Assembly: GCF_003443735.1 (NCBI RefSeq)
Contig: NZ_CP031969.1
Location: 6,572,001 to 6,636,000, forward strand
Reading direction: 5' to 3'
DNA: 64,000 bases
Source of the DNA: Streptomyces sp. CC0208
Lineage (GTDB): Bacteria; Actinomycetota; Actinomycetes; Streptomycetales; Streptomycetaceae
This document shows, in pieces, positions 20,001-27,625 of this stretch. Both the position numbers and the translations under genes were made by a program. The notes beneath the pieces were generated by a model. It did not search any database, was not told the DNA's origin, and saw nothing but the letters and a program-made list of their open reading frames with translations. Numbering within the stretch: the stretch's first letter is position 1; each line of letters begins with the position of its first letter.

Positions 20001-20592
20001 CCTGTACGTCTCCGACCACCCGCTCTTCGGCCTGGAGCACGTGCTGTCCGACAAGGCCGACGCGGGCATCGCCCAGCTCACCGGCGGTGAGCACGCGGAC
20101 GGCGCGGTCGTCACCATCGGCGGCATCATCTCGGGCCTGCAGCGCAAGATGACCAAGCAGGGCAACGCCTGGGCGATCGCCACCGTCGAGGACCTCGCCG
20201 GGTCCATCGAGTGCATGTTCTTCCCGGCGACCTACCAGCTGGTGTCGACCCAACTCGTCGAGGACGCCGTGGTGTTCGTCAAGGGCCGCCTCGACAAGCG
20301 CGAGGACGTGCCCCGGCTGGTCGCGATGGAGCTCCAGGTCCCCGACCTGTCCAACGCGGGCACCAACGCGCCCGTGATCCTCACGATCCCGGCGCTGAAG
20401 GTGACCCCGCCGATGGTCAGCAGGCTCGGTGAGATCCTCAGCCATCACAAGGGGGAGAGCGAGGTCCGCATCCGGCTCCAGGGGCCCAGCAAGACCACGG
20501 TCCTCAGGCTGGACCGGCACCGAGTGAAGCCGGACCCGGCGCTCTTCGGCGACCTGAAGGTGCTGCTCGGACCGTCCTGCCTGGCGGGCTGA
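17053..20592 (+). CDS. dnaE: DNA polymerase III subunit alpha
   Basis: The 1179-residue catalytic subunit of the replicative polymerase. Residues 1 to about 270 form the PHP domain (HLHVHTQYSLLDG at the start, DHGNLHG near residue 45). The polymerase active-site aspartates are in MPDVDIDFDERRR (about 415-427). A beta-clamp-binding motif QFDLFG is near residue 942, and the OB-fold domain begins near 1020 (GGIISGLQRKMTKQG). The length and intact motifs match the housekeeping DnaE1 rather than the damage-associated DnaE2/ImuC. GTG 17053 has GGAGG ten bases before it. The gene stands alone, ending at a good terminator. Confidence 0.97.
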   Translation: MSKPPFTHLHVHTQYSLLDGAARLKDMFNACNEMGMTHIAMSDHGNLHGAYDFFHTAKKAGVTPIIGIEAYVAPESRRNKRKIQWGQPHQKRDDVSGSGGYTHKTMWAVNSTGLHNLFKLSSDAYAEGWLQKWPRMDKETISQWSEGIVASTGCPSGELQTRLRLGQYDEALKAAADYQDIFGKDRYFLELMDHGIEIEHRVRDGLLEIGKKLGIPPLVTNDSHYTYAHEATAHDALLCIQTGKNLSDPDRFRFDGTGYYLKSTDEMYAVDSSDAWQEGCANTLLVAEMVDTTGMFEAKNLMPKFDIPEGYTEVTWFKEEVRRGMERRFPGGVPEDRQKQADYEMDVIIQMGFPGYFLVVADFIMWAKNNGIAVGPGRGSAAGSIVAYAMGITDLDPIPHGLIFERFLNPERVSMPDVDIDFDERRRVEVIRYVTEKYGADKVAMIGTYGKIKAKNAIKDSARVLGYPYAMGDRLTKAMPADVLGKGIDLNGITDPSHPRYSEAGEIRSMYENEPDVKKVIDTAKGVEGLVRQMGVHAAGVIMSSEPIVDHAPIWVRHTDGVTITQWDYPQCESLGLLKMDFLGLRNLTIMDDAIKMVKANKGIDLEMLALPLDDPKTFELLCRGDTLGVFQFDGGPMRSLLRQMQPDNFEDISAVSALYRPGPMGMNSHINYAERKNGRQEITPIHKELEEPLEEVLAVTYGLIVYQEQVQKAAQIIAGYSLGEADILRRVMGKKKPDELAKNFTIFQAGAQKNGYSDEAIQALWDVLVPFAGYAFNKAHSAAYGLVSYWTAYLKANYPAEYMAALLTSVKDDKDKSAVYLNECRRMKIKVLPPNVNESEHNFAAQGDDVILFGLEAVRNVGTNVVESIIRSRKAKGKYASFPDYLDKVEAVACNKRTTESLIKAGAFDTMGHTRKGLTAHFDSMIDNVVAVKRKEAEGQFDLFGGMGEADSSEPGFGLDVEFTTDEWDKTYLLAQEREMLGLYVSDHPLFGLEHVLSDKADAGIAQLTGGEHADGAVVTIGGIISGLQRKMTKQGNAWAIATVEDLAGSIECMFFPATYQLVSTQLVEDAVVFVKGRLDKREDVPRLVAMELQVPDLSNAGTNAPVILTIPALKVTPPMVSRLGEILSHHKGESEVRIRLQGPSKTTVLRLDRHRVKPDPALFGDLKVLLGPSCLAG

Positions 20593-20617
20593 ACGACCCG
20601 GACGGCACCGACCATGC

Positions 20618-20651
20618 AGAGGGGCGCACTCCTTATGGGGTGCGCCCTTCT
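20618..20651. terminator. Terminator after dnaE
   Basis: AGAGGGGCGCAC (20618-20629) pairs with GTGCGCCCTTCT (20640-20651) around a ten-base loop, with one G-T pair. It lies 25 bases past the dnaE stop and also faces the end of the small minus-strand gene at 20687, so it can serve both. Confidence 0.8.
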
Positions 20652-20686
20652 GTGTGCCTGGGTCTCAACAACCCTTTATGCAGATG

Positions 20687-20851
20687 TCAGTTGTGGCCGA
20701 AGCTTTTCTGCCGCCCCTTGCGGGCCACGTCGCCGGGGGTCACCTGCGGAGCGTGCTGCTCGCTCGGCGTCTCCATCGAGGAGTGCTGGGGCTCCTGCCC
20801 GGCACGCTCGGTCTGCGACGGCTTACGGTTCTGCTTCTTGTTCTTGGCCAT
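20687..20851 (-). CDS. Small hydrophilic conserved-looking protein, 54 residues
   Basis: A 54-residue open frame with an excellent ribosome-binding site (CAGGAGGC eight bases before the ATG). It begins MAKNKKQNRKPSQTERAGQE and ends RKGRQKSFGHN. It is basic at both ends, Gln/Ser/Glu-rich in the middle, and has no membrane segment or cysteine. Codon choice shows the usual G/C third positions, which supports real coding. It converges on dnaE and shares a terminator with it. I recall similar short MAKNKN-type proteins in other Streptomyces but know no function. It could be a nucleic-acid- or ribosome-associated peptide. Confidence 0.8.
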   Translation of the reverse strand: MAKNKKQNRKPSQTERAGQEPQHSSMETPSEQHAPQVTPGDVARKGRQKSFGHN

Positions 20852-21072
20852 GGTGGTGCCTCCTGTGGGGATCTAGGGGCCAGGGCCAGGACCAGATTCA
20901 CATAGGCTGACAGCAGGCGCATTTCGGGCAATTACCGTGTGTGACAGGGAATGTCGCCGGGCAATGCCCCGAAACGCCACGCCGAAGATCGAGTTCCGGC
21001 CGTTAACCCTCGTGCGGTCGGGCAGACTCGAAGGAAGCCCGAAGCAAACCTCCCGGAAAGAGGGTGGATCGC

Positions 21073-22293
21073 GTGGACCGCTGCATCGTCCTGGTGGACG
21101 CCGGGTATCTGCTGGGGGCCGCCGCCAGTCTCCTTGCCGGGGAGCCCTCCCGTTCCCGTATCACCGTCGACCACGCCGCCCTCGTGCAGGGGCTGCGCGA
21201 CCGGGCCGAGTCCGACACCGAACGGCCCCTGCTGCGCATCTACTGGTTCGACGGCGCCCCCGACCGCGTCCCGCAGCCCGAGCACCGACGACTGCGGGTG
21301 ATGCCCCGGGTCACCGTTCGGCTCGGCGCCCTGACCCGCAGCGACGGACGCTGGGCCCAGAAGGGCGTGGACGCCGCCATGCACGCCGAGCTCACCGAGC
21401 TGGCCCGCAACCGGGCCTGCTCCGACATCGTGCTCGTCACCGGCGACGGGGACCTGCTGCCGGGCATGATGGCCGCCAAGGAGCACGGGGTCGCCGTACA
21501 CCTGTGGGCCGTGCAGGCCGCCGACGGGGACTACAACCAGTCGGAGGACCTGGTCGCCGAGGCGGACGAGCGGCGGGTGCTGGACCGCGCGTGGATCACC
21601 AAGGCCGTCCGCGCGAAGGAGCTCGGCGGTATCTGCGCGCCGCAGCCCGTGCCGCGGCCCGAGATCGCCGCGATCCTGTCGGCGCCCCTGCCCGAGTCCG
21701 CGCCCTCGCAGGCGCCCGAGCGGTCCGCCGAGGAGAGCGAGCACGCCCCGGCGGCCGCCTCGGAGAACGGCACGCAGGAGCGGGTGCCGGCGCCGAAGGG
21801 CGTACCGACGCCCAAGGACCTCGCCGCACTGCGCGCCCCCGGTGCCCAGCAGCCCGCCCAGCACCCCGCGAGCGCGACCCTGCGCTGGTCCTCCGACAAG
21901 GGCTGGGTCGACCGGCCCAGTGGTGCCGCCGAGCCGCCCGAGGTCGCCTCCATGCCGACGCTCGCGCAGCTGACCACGGCGGAGCAGCGGTGGGCCGACC
22001 GGGAGGAGGACATCACCACCGTCGGCGGCGACCCTTTCGAGGTGGGGCAGGTCTTCGCGCGGCGGTGGATGGAGCGGCTCGGGGACCAGCCGCATCTGCA
22101 GCGGCTGTCCGGGATGTACCCGCGCGTGCCGCACCGGATCGACGGGGAGCTGCTCCGGTACGCGGCCCGGTTCGGGCTGCTGGCGCACAAGGACGACCAG
22201 ATCGACGAGCACGACCGTTATGCGATCCGGGCCGGCTTCTGGCGGGAGATCGATGCGCGGACGGCCGCGGAGCACGCCCCCGCCGGGGAGTGA
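21073..22293 (+). CDS. NYN-domain (PIN-like) putative ribonuclease
   Basis: A 406-residue protein whose first 150 residues form a NYN/DUF88 nuclease-like domain. It has the acidic residues of VLVDAGYLLG (Asp near 9), QKGVDAAMHAEL (Asp near 98) and DIVLVTGDGDLLPGM (Asp near 120-128), expected to bind a metal in a PIN-like fold. A low-complexity Pro/Ala/Glu linker follows (about 195-275). A C-terminal region of about 300-395 contains FEVGQVFARRWMERLGD and may be a winged-helix or OST-HTH-like RNA-binding domain. The GTG at 21073 has GAGGG nine bases upstream; the in-frame GTG at 21064 sits directly against it and is less likely. RNA processing is inferred from the fold only. Confidence 0.82.
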   Translation: MDRCIVLVDAGYLLGAAASLLAGEPSRSRITVDHAALVQGLRDRAESDTERPLLRIYWFDGAPDRVPQPEHRRLRVMPRVTVRLGALTRSDGRWAQKGVDAAMHAELTELARNRACSDIVLVTGDGDLLPGMMAAKEHGVAVHLWAVQAADGDYNQSEDLVAEADERRVLDRAWITKAVRAKELGGICAPQPVPRPEIAAILSAPLPESAPSQAPERSAEESEHAPAAASENGTQERVPAPKGVPTPKDLAALRAPGAQQPAQHPASATLRWSSDKGWVDRPSGAAEPPEVASMPTLAQLTTAEQRWADREEDITTVGGDPFEVGQVFARRWMERLGDQPHLQRLSGMYPRVPHRIDGELLRYAARFGLLAHKDDQIDEHDRYAIRAGFWREIDARTAAEHAPAGE

Positions 22294-22354
22294 AACGGCA
22301 CATACACCGCCCCAAGGGCGAGCAAAGCTCCCCGACCCCGTAGTCTCGTCCTTT

Positions 22355-23374
22355 GTGAGTACGCGCGCTGCACCGGCACTTCGACACCGTGGTGATGTCG
22401 TGTGTGCGGTGCGCGGACTGACCAAGACCTATCCCGCGGTGCGCGGGCGGCGCGGGACGCCGGCGACGCCCGAGGTGCGGGCCACCGACGACGTACGGCT
22501 GGACATCCGCCGCGGTGAGATCTTCGGGCTGCTCGGGCCGAACGGCGCCGGAAAGACCACACTCGTACGGCAGCTCACCGGGCTGATGCGGCCCGACCGG
22601 GGCAGTGTCGAGATCCTCGGGCACGACATCGTGCGCCACCCGGACCGGGCCTCGCGGATCCTCGCCTACCTCGGCCAGGAGTCCACCGCCCTCGACGAAC
22701 TCACCGTCTCCCTCGCCGCCGAGACCACCGGTCGGCTGCGCGGCCTGGAGGCCAGGAAGGCGCGGGCCGAGCGGGACGCCGTACTCGACGAGCTGGGGCT
22801 CACGCCGATCGCCGGGCGGCCGCTGAAGAAGCTCTCCGGCGGGCAGCGACGGCTCGCCTGCTTCGCGTCGGCGCTCGTGGGGGAGCGGCCGCTGCTCGTG
22901 CTCGACGAGCCGACCACCGCGATGGACCCCGTGGCGCGGCGCGCGGTGTGGTCCGCCGTGGACCGCCGGCGGGCCGAACGCGGCACGACCGTGCTGCTCG
23001 TCACCCACAACGTCATCGAGGCGGAGACGGTCCTGGACCGGGTCGCCGTCCTCGACCAGGGTCGGGTGATCGCCTGCGACACACCCACCGGCCTCAAGGA
23101 ACAGGTCGCGGGCGAGGTCCGCGTCGACCTCGTGTGGCGCGAGGCGGCCCCGCTGCACGTGCCCGAGGTCGCCGCGCTCCAGGAGCGGGCCGTGGCCGCC
23201 GGGCGCCGCTGGACGCTGCGGCTCGCCCCCGAGGAGGCCCGCGCGGTCGTCGCCACCGTCACCGGCGGGGCCGCGTTCGCCGCGCTGGACGACTTCACGC
23301 TCGCCACACCCAGCCTGGAGGACGTGTACCTCGCGCTGGGCGGGGCCGCGCAGCAGGGACTGGTGAAGGCTTGA
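22355..23374 (+). CDS. ABC transporter ATP-binding protein
   Basis: A 339-residue nucleotide-binding subunit of an ABC-2 type exporter. Walker A is GPNGAGKTT (residues 61-69), the signature is LSGGQRRL (about 162-169), Walker B is LLVLDEPTTAMDP (about 183-195), and the switch histidine is in LLVTHN. The C-terminal 100 residues form the accessory domain often seen in daunorubicin-resistance-like (DrrA/CcmA) ATPases. GTG 22355 was chosen as the start giving MSTRAAPAL. The permease gene follows after 73 bases, so the two make one exporter. The cargo is unknown: drug, lipid and antibiotic roles are all possible. Confidence 0.92.
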   Translation: MSTRAAPALRHRGDVVCAVRGLTKTYPAVRGRRGTPATPEVRATDDVRLDIRRGEIFGLLGPNGAGKTTLVRQLTGLMRPDRGSVEILGHDIVRHPDRASRILAYLGQESTALDELTVSLAAETTGRLRGLEARKARAERDAVLDELGLTPIAGRPLKKLSGGQRRLACFASALVGERPLLVLDEPTTAMDPVARRAVWSAVDRRRAERGTTVLLVTHNVIEAETVLDRVAVLDQGRVIACDTPTGLKEQVAGEVRVDLVWREAAPLHVPEVAALQERAVAAGRRWTLRLAPEEARAVVATVTGGAAFAALDDFTLATPSLEDVYLALGGAAQQGLVKA

Positions 23375-23447
23375 GCACTTTGAGTACGCGGACGGCCCTG
23401 TCCGTACGTCACAGGGCGAGTGCCGGAGCGAAGAGGAGCTGAGCCAC

Positions 23448-24272
23448 GTGAGTGTCGTACCCGCCGAGGCTCTGCAGGGCGGCGCGCCGGCCGTAGAGGA
23501 GACGGGCCGGGACGCGGCCGCCGAACTCGGGCCGCGCGCGAGGCTGTGGCCTTCGCTGGCGGCCGTGTACCGGGCGCAGCTGTCCCGCGCGCGGGTCGCC
23601 CGCATCCCGCTGCTGTTCGTGGCGACCTTCCAGTCGATCGGGATCATGATCCTGATGCGGGGGGTCGTGGACGGCGGGGGCGAGGCGCAGTCCGTGGTCG
23701 CCGGGGCGTCCGTGCTGGTCGTGGCCTTCGTCGCGCTCAATCTGCTCGCGCAGTACTTCGGGCAGCTGCGGGCGAGCGGAGGGCTCGACCACTACGCCAC
23801 CCTGCCGGTGCCGCCCGCCGCCGTGGTGCTCGGCGCCGCGGGCGCGTACGCCTCCTTCACCGTGCCCGGGACCGTGGTGACCGCCGTCTTCGGGTGTGTG
23901 CTGTTCGGGCTGCCGCTGGCGCACCTGTGGGTGCTGGTGGCGGTGATTCCGCTGGCGGGAGCCGCTCTGGCGGGCCTCGGTGCGGCCCTCGGGCTGCTCG
24001 CGCCCCGGCCCGAGCTGGCCACCCTGCTGGGACAGCTCGGGATGTCCGCCGCGCTGCTGCTCGGGGTGCTGCCCGCCGACCGGATGCCCGGGGTGGTGCG
24101 GTTCGCCCGGGACCTGCTGCCGTCGACCTACGGCGTCGAGGCCTTCGCCCGGACCTTCGGGCCGCATCCCGACTGGGCCTTCGTGCTCGGCGACCTCGCC
24201 GTGTGCGGGTGCGTGGGAGTGGTCTCGCTGGCCGTCGCCACCTGGGCCTATCGCCGGGCGGCCGTCCGGTGA
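23448..24272 (+). CDS. ABC-2 type transporter permease
   Basis: A 274-residue integral membrane subunit with six hydrophobic segments beginning near residue 50 (RIPLLFVATFQSIGIM). An N-terminal cytoplasmic stretch of about 45 residues precedes them. The GTG start has GAGGAGC about seven bases upstream. It partners the ATPase immediately before it, and the order ATPase-permease in one transcript is typical of DrrAB-like exporters. The DUF2567 membrane protein follows 34 bases downstream and may belong to the same transcript. Confidence 0.88.
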   Translation: MSVVPAEALQGGAPAVEETGRDAAAELGPRARLWPSLAAVYRAQLSRARVARIPLLFVATFQSIGIMILMRGVVDGGGEAQSVVAGASVLVVAFVALNLLAQYFGQLRASGGLDHYATLPVPPAAVVLGAAGAYASFTVPGTVVTAVFGCVLFGLPLAHLWVLVAVIPLAGAALAGLGAALGLLAPRPELATLLGQLGMSAALLLGVLPADRMPGVVRFARDLLPSTYGVEAFARTFGPHPDWAFVLGDLAVCGCVGVVSLAVATWAYRRAAVR

Positions 24273-24306
24273 CGCGCCGCACAGGCGGGCCTGGCACGAT
24301 GTCAGG

Positions 24307-24999
24307 GTGACCGCTCCGTTGACGCCTCCTCCGCCGCCGCACGAACCGTCCCCGCACGAACCGTCCTCGCACGATGCCTGGCAGGCCCCCGGTGCCGCCT
24401 ACGCGGCTCCTGCCGAACCCCGGTACGGGCACGGCGGGCCCGGGATGAAGACCGAGCTGCTGGAAGGCACGGTGATCATGGTCGCCGTGGCGCTCGCGGG
24501 GGCGCTGCTCGGGGTGCTGTGGTGGTGGCTGGCTCCGCATGTGCCGCTGGTCGGGGACGTGGACGAACAGGGGAGCTGGGTCGTCTATCTCAAGGACACC
24601 GAGGGGGAGCAGGCGGTCGGGGTGGACGGGACGCTCACCCTGCTGGCCCTGGCCTTTGGTTTCGTGAGCGCGCTGGCCGTGTTCCTGTGGCGGCGGCGGG
24701 GCGGGGTGCCGCTGGTCGTGGGGCTGGCCGTCGGGGGAGTGCTGGCGTCTCTGCTCGCGTGGCGGGTGGGGACGTGGCTCGGTCCCACGTCCGACGTGAT
24801 CGCCCATGCCAAGGCCGTGGGCAAGGGGGTGACGTTCTCCGCGCCGCTGAAGCTGGGGGCGAAGGGGGCGTTGCTCGCCTGGTCGTTCGCGGGCCTTGTC
24901 GTGCATCTGGGGCTCACGGCGCTGTTCGGGCCGCGGGATCCTGAGCCGGCGTACGGGGCGGCGGTCCCGGGGGACGGGTACGGGACGCCCGCGCAGTAG
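24307..24999 (+). CDS. DUF2567 membrane protein
   Basis: A 230-residue protein of the actinobacterial DUF2567 family. A Pro/His/Ser-rich cytoplasmic N terminus (residues 1-50) precedes four membrane helices at roughly 58-80, 112-132, 140-160 and 190-210. A predicted outside loop (PLVGDVDEQGSWVVYLKDTEGE) lies between the first and second. GTG 24307 was chosen because it follows CAGG and preserves the Pro-rich N terminus. It may be cotranscribed with the ABC exporter genes upstream, and it ends at a strong bidirectional terminator. Its function is unknown. Confidence 0.8.
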   Translation: MTAPLTPPPPPHEPSPHEPSSHDAWQAPGAAYAAPAEPRYGHGGPGMKTELLEGTVIMVAVALAGALLGVLWWWLAPHVPLVGDVDEQGSWVVYLKDTEGEQAVGVDGTLTLLALAFGFVSALAVFLWRRRGGVPLVVGLAVGGVLASLLAWRVGTWLGPTSDVIAHAKAVGKGVTFSAPLKLGAKGALLAWSFAGLVVHLGLTALFGPRDPEPAYGAAVPGDGYGTPAQ

Positions 25000-25011
25000 G
25001 GGCTCCGAGAG

Positions 25012-25041
25012 GGCCCCGTCCCTTGAACGCCGGACGGGGCC
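25012..25041. terminator. Bidirectional terminator
   Basis: GGCCCCGTCC (25012-25021) and GGACGGGGCC (25032-25041) form a perfect 10-bp stem with a ten-base loop. It lies between the ends of the plus-strand DUF2567 gene and the minus-strand bL37-like gene, serving both. Confidence 0.82.
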
Positions 25042-25066
25042 GAGCGACCTGGGCCGGAGTCGGCCC

Positions 25067-25141
25067 CTACGCCGGGCGCCTGCCGTGGTTCGATCGGCCC
25101 TTCTTCGTGCGCCACCTGCGCTTGCGCGTTCTCTTCGACAT
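25067..25141 (-). CDS. Probable ribosomal protein bL37 (24 residues)
   Basis: This 24-codon frame reads MSKRTRKRRWRTKKG and ends SNHGRRPA. It is extremely basic, with the pattern KRxRKxR...K...NHGxRP. That closely resembles bL37, the small 50S protein first seen in cryo-EM structures of mycobacterial ribosomes, which is about 24 residues long. The ATG is preceded by AGCAGGGG with short spacing. It starts 41 bases beyond the ybaK stop on the same strand, so it is probably co-transcribed with ybaK and the LON-domain gene, and ends just before a strong terminator. The identification rests on the motif and length as I remember them. A chance basic ORF is possible but unlikely given the NHGxRP end. 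Confidence 0.7.
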   Translation of the reverse strand: MSKRTRKRRWRTKKGRSNHGRRPA

Positions 25142-25182
25142 ACCCCTGCTGCTTAGTCCAGGAAGGGGCCCTCGTCGAGGGG

Positions 25183-25683
25183 TCACGCGCGGGCGATGGG
25201 CGCCAGGACCGCGTTCGTGAGATCGGCCAGGTCCTTCGGCGCCAGTTCCACCTCCAGGCCCCGGCGGCCGGCCGAGACGCAGATCGTGTCGTGAGCGGAG
25301 GCGGAGGCGTCCAGGACCGTGGGCAGCTTCTTGCGCTGGCCTAGTGGGGAGATGCCGCCCCGGACATAGCCCGTGGTGCGTTCCGCGAGGTTCGGGTCGG
25401 CCATCGCCGCCCGCTTGCCGCCCGCGGCCGTCGCCAGGGCCTTCAGGTCCAGGGAGCCCGCCACCGGGACCACCGCGACCGTCAGCGCGCCGTCCACGTC
25501 CGCCACCAAGGTCTTGAAGACGCGCTCCGGGGAGACTCCCATCGCCTCGGCCGCCTCCTCGCCGTAGGAGGGGTGGGCGGGATCGTGGTCGTAGGCGTGC
25601 ACGGTGAAGGAGACGCCCGCGGTGGTCAGGGCCACGGTCGCCGGAGTGCCGCCCGGCTGCTGCTTCTTCGACTTCTTCGCCAT
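25183..25683 (-). CDS. ybaK: YbaK/EbsC-type aminoacyl-tRNA deacylase
   Basis: A 166-residue single-domain trans-editing enzyme of the YbaK/ProX superfamily, expected to hydrolyse mischarged Cys-tRNA-Pro. Family motifs visible are EEAAEAMGVSPERVFKTLV (about residues 42-60), VVPVAGSLDLKALA with the conserved region for the editing pocket, and GYVRGGISPLGQRKKLP (about 108-124). The N terminus MAKKSKKQQ is basic. The ATG at 25683 is clear. It lies 16 bases downstream of the LON-domain gene on the same strand. It acts in the cytoplasm for translation fidelity, which fits a downstream bL37-like gene. Confidence 0.92.
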   Translation of the reverse strand: MAKKSKKQQPGGTPATVALTTAGVSFTVHAYDHDPAHPSYGEEAAEAMGVSPERVFKTLVADVDGALTVAVVPVAGSLDLKALATAAGGKRAAMADPNLAERTTGYVRGGISPLGQRKKLPTVLDASASAHDTICVSAGRRGLEVELAPKDLADLTNAVLAPIARA

Positions 25684-25699
25684 CTGACGGATTCCGGCC

Positions 25700-26440
25700 T
25701 CAGTTCAGACTCGTCGGGCCGCGCGTCAGTTCCGACGCCGGCAACGACGGCAGATTACGGATGATCGACGTCTCCGCGCGCAGGATTTTCAGTTCGTCGC
25801 GCAGCCGGGACGCGGTGTCGGGGGCCTGGAGCAGACGCTGCTTGGTGGGGATGTCCAGCATCACCGCGGCCGCCACCAGGTACGAGACCACCGACGGTTC
25901 GTCCGGGAGGTCCGCACCGGACGACAGGGAGCGTTCCCTGGCTCCCGCCAGGCGCTTCTGGTACTGCTGGAAGGCCCGTAGGACGCCCTCCGCCAGGGGC
26001 CCGGACTCGTCGCCCGCCTCCTCCGGCAGCTCCTCCAGTTCGGCCGTCAGATAGGGGCCCGAGGCGTCGACGGACAGCAGCCGGACCCGGGTCGTGCCCG
26101 TAGCCAGGACCTCGAAGGTGCCGTCGGCCCGTTCCCGGATCGTCGCCGCGTCCGCGACGCAGCCGACCGCGTGGAACGCCTTGACCGGGTCGTCACCGAA
26201 GCCGGCCGCGGGGCCGACGTCGGGCACGGCCGTCCGGTCCGGCAGGCCGGGGGCGCTGAGCGCCACCTCGTGGCCGTCACGGATCGCCACGACGGCGAAC
26301 CGGCGCGGTTCCTCCTCGGGCGTCTTCAACAGTTCGCGCATCATGGCGCGATAGCGCTCCTCGAAGACGTTGAGAGGAAGCACGAGCCCCGGGAACAGCA
26401 CAGAGTTCAGGGGGAAGAGCGGGAGCCGCACGGTGGTCAC
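25700..26440 (-). CDS. LON substrate-binding domain protein
   Basis: A 246-residue protein consisting of a LON N-terminal substrate-binding domain without the ATPase or protease parts of Lon. The start RLPLFPLNSVLFPGLVLPLNVFEERY (residues 5-30) is the diagnostic segment. Later motifs such as ADGTFEVLATGTTRVRLL also fit. A helical C-terminal part spans about 150-246. The GTG at 26440 was chosen because the domain begins five residues later. Such stand-alone proteins are widespread, and a role as an adaptor or in peptide/protein binding is inferred only. It lies directly upstream of ybaK and 11 bases after the preceding minus-strand gene. Confidence 0.9.
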   Translation of the reverse strand: MTTVRLPLFPLNSVLFPGLVLPLNVFEERYRAMMRELLKTPEEEPRRFAVVAIRDGHEVALSAPGLPDRTAVPDVGPAAGFGDDPVKAFHAVGCVADAATIRERADGTFEVLATGTTRVRLLSVDASGPYLTAELEELPEEAGDESGPLAEGVLRAFQQYQKRLAGARERSLSSGADLPDEPSVVSYLVAAAVMLDIPTKQRLLQAPDTASRLRDELKILRAETSIIRNLPSLPASELTRGPTSLN

Positions 26441-26451
26441 GGCGCCAAAGC

Positions 26452-27462
26452 CTAATGGCCCGCGGAGCGGACACGTCCCCCGAGCCCACTCCGTGGATGG
26501 ATCAGGGCGTGCCGCCGGACCTCCTCCCGGACCTCCAGGAAGCGGCCCAGCGGGTCCCCGGCCTCCCGGCTCCACGGGAACGAGGTCGCGTACGGGCCGA
26601 GCATGCGAAGCTGCTCCAGGGCGTCCTGCCAGCGGCCCAGGCGCACCAGGACGTACACCAGCTTGTTGCGGATCTCGGCCGGCCAGGGGTCGGCCGGCGC
26701 GAACGTGGCGGACAGCTCGATCGCCCGGTCGGCGGCCGCGTCCAGCCGCTCGCGCGGCACCGCGTCGGAGCCGGCCTCGGTCAGACACGCGAGGGCCGCC
26801 CGGGCGGGCAGCGCCTGGACGAGAGAGCCGGGCGGGGCGTCCTGGGCGGCCCGGTCGGCGAAGTCGAAGCACTCGCGGTACGAGCCGCGCCAGGACGCCG
26901 CCAGATAGCGCAGGGCGGCGACATGGCAGCCGTAGTGCAGCGGGGCGCGCCTGAGGGCCGCCTCCCACAGCTCCCCGAAGTAGGTGTGGCCGGCCTGGGA
27001 GCCGCGTGCGTGGTCCAGGGCGATCCGCCACGGCACCGGGTCCCGGTCCTCACCGCGCGCAGCGGCCGTGATCAGCGGGCTCACCTCGCGCAGCAGCTCC
27101 ACCCGGGCCGGTGAGTCCCACACCCGGTCCACCGCGAGCTGCGCGCCGAGCAGCAGTTGGTCCGGGTCGTACGGGGCGTCGGCGCGCCAGGCGTCGTACC
27201 ACTCGGGGCGGGAGCGGGCGAAGGCGGAGAGCCGCCGGACGTACCGGTCGCGCAGTTCCCAGGCGGCGCTCTCGCGGGTCGTGGAGAGCAGCTCGGCCGC
27301 TCGCCCGTACGTGCCCTGTCCGGCGGCGACCAGCGCGGGTCCGAGCCGGTCGTCGGGCGCGTCGAGCAGCACCTCGTCGTCGGCGGACAGTCCGGCGGTG
27401 AGGTACGGGGGCATCCGCGTGGCGCGGATGAAGGGGGGCAGCAGAGCCATGGTGTCGACCAT
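26452..27462 (-). CDS. Hypothetical protein with helical repeat character
   Basis: A 336-residue cytoplasmic protein. It is rich in Ala/Leu/Arg helices, with segments such as AVAAGQGTYGRAAELLSTTRESAAWELRD and KLVYVLVRLGRWQDALEQLRML that resemble TPR-type helical pairs. No signal peptide, membrane helix or catalytic motif is seen. The ATG at 27462 (MVDTMALLPPF) is preferred over an upstream TTG (27534) that would add 24 residues of poor character; a second ATG at 27450 is also possible. The LON-domain gene follows after only 11 bases, so they probably form one transcript. I do not recognise a specific function. Confidence 0.72.
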   Translation of the reverse strand: MVDTMALLPPFIRATRMPPYLTAGLSADDEVLLDAPDDRLGPALVAAGQGTYGRAAELLSTTRESAAWELRDRYVRRLSAFARSRPEWYDAWRADAPYDPDQLLLGAQLAVDRVWDSPARVELLREVSPLITAAARGEDRDPVPWRIALDHARGSQAGHTYFGELWEAALRRAPLHYGCHVAALRYLAASWRGSYRECFDFADRAAQDAPPGSLVQALPARAALACLTEAGSDAVPRERLDAAADRAIELSATFAPADPWPAEIRNKLVYVLVRLGRWQDALEQLRMLGPYATSFPWSREAGDPLGRFLEVREEVRRHALIHPRSGLGGRVRSAGH

Positions 27463-27625
27463 TGAAAGTCCGACGGCGAAGGCTGCGCCAGTGCGAACGT
27501 GCAATTCGTGGAAAGTTGTACGCCGGGAGGTCAAGGGACCTTAAAAAGGTGACTGTTGAACAACTTTCTGACCAGCGGTCTCACCGGTCCCACCCGGTGC
27601 CCTGCCGAATTCTTCACAGGGCCCG

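Noticed and set aside
17056..20520. 1154-codon open frame opposite dnaE
   Set aside because: Same cause: strong third-position GC in dnaE leaves the opposite strand open. The protein has no recognisable domain.
20614..20910. Plus-strand open frames between dnaE and the NYN gene
   Set aside because: They run through the dnaE terminator and lie opposite the 54-residue gene, which has a much better ribosome-binding site.
25023..25220. 65-codon plus-strand open frame over the bL37-like gene
   Set aside because: It crosses a terminator and has no ribosome-binding site; the opposite small frame has a family-like sequence.
26455..27114. Plus-strand open frame opposite the helical hypothetical gene
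   Set aside because: It is a GC shadow without start context; the minus-strand gene is in operon spacing with the LON-domain gene.
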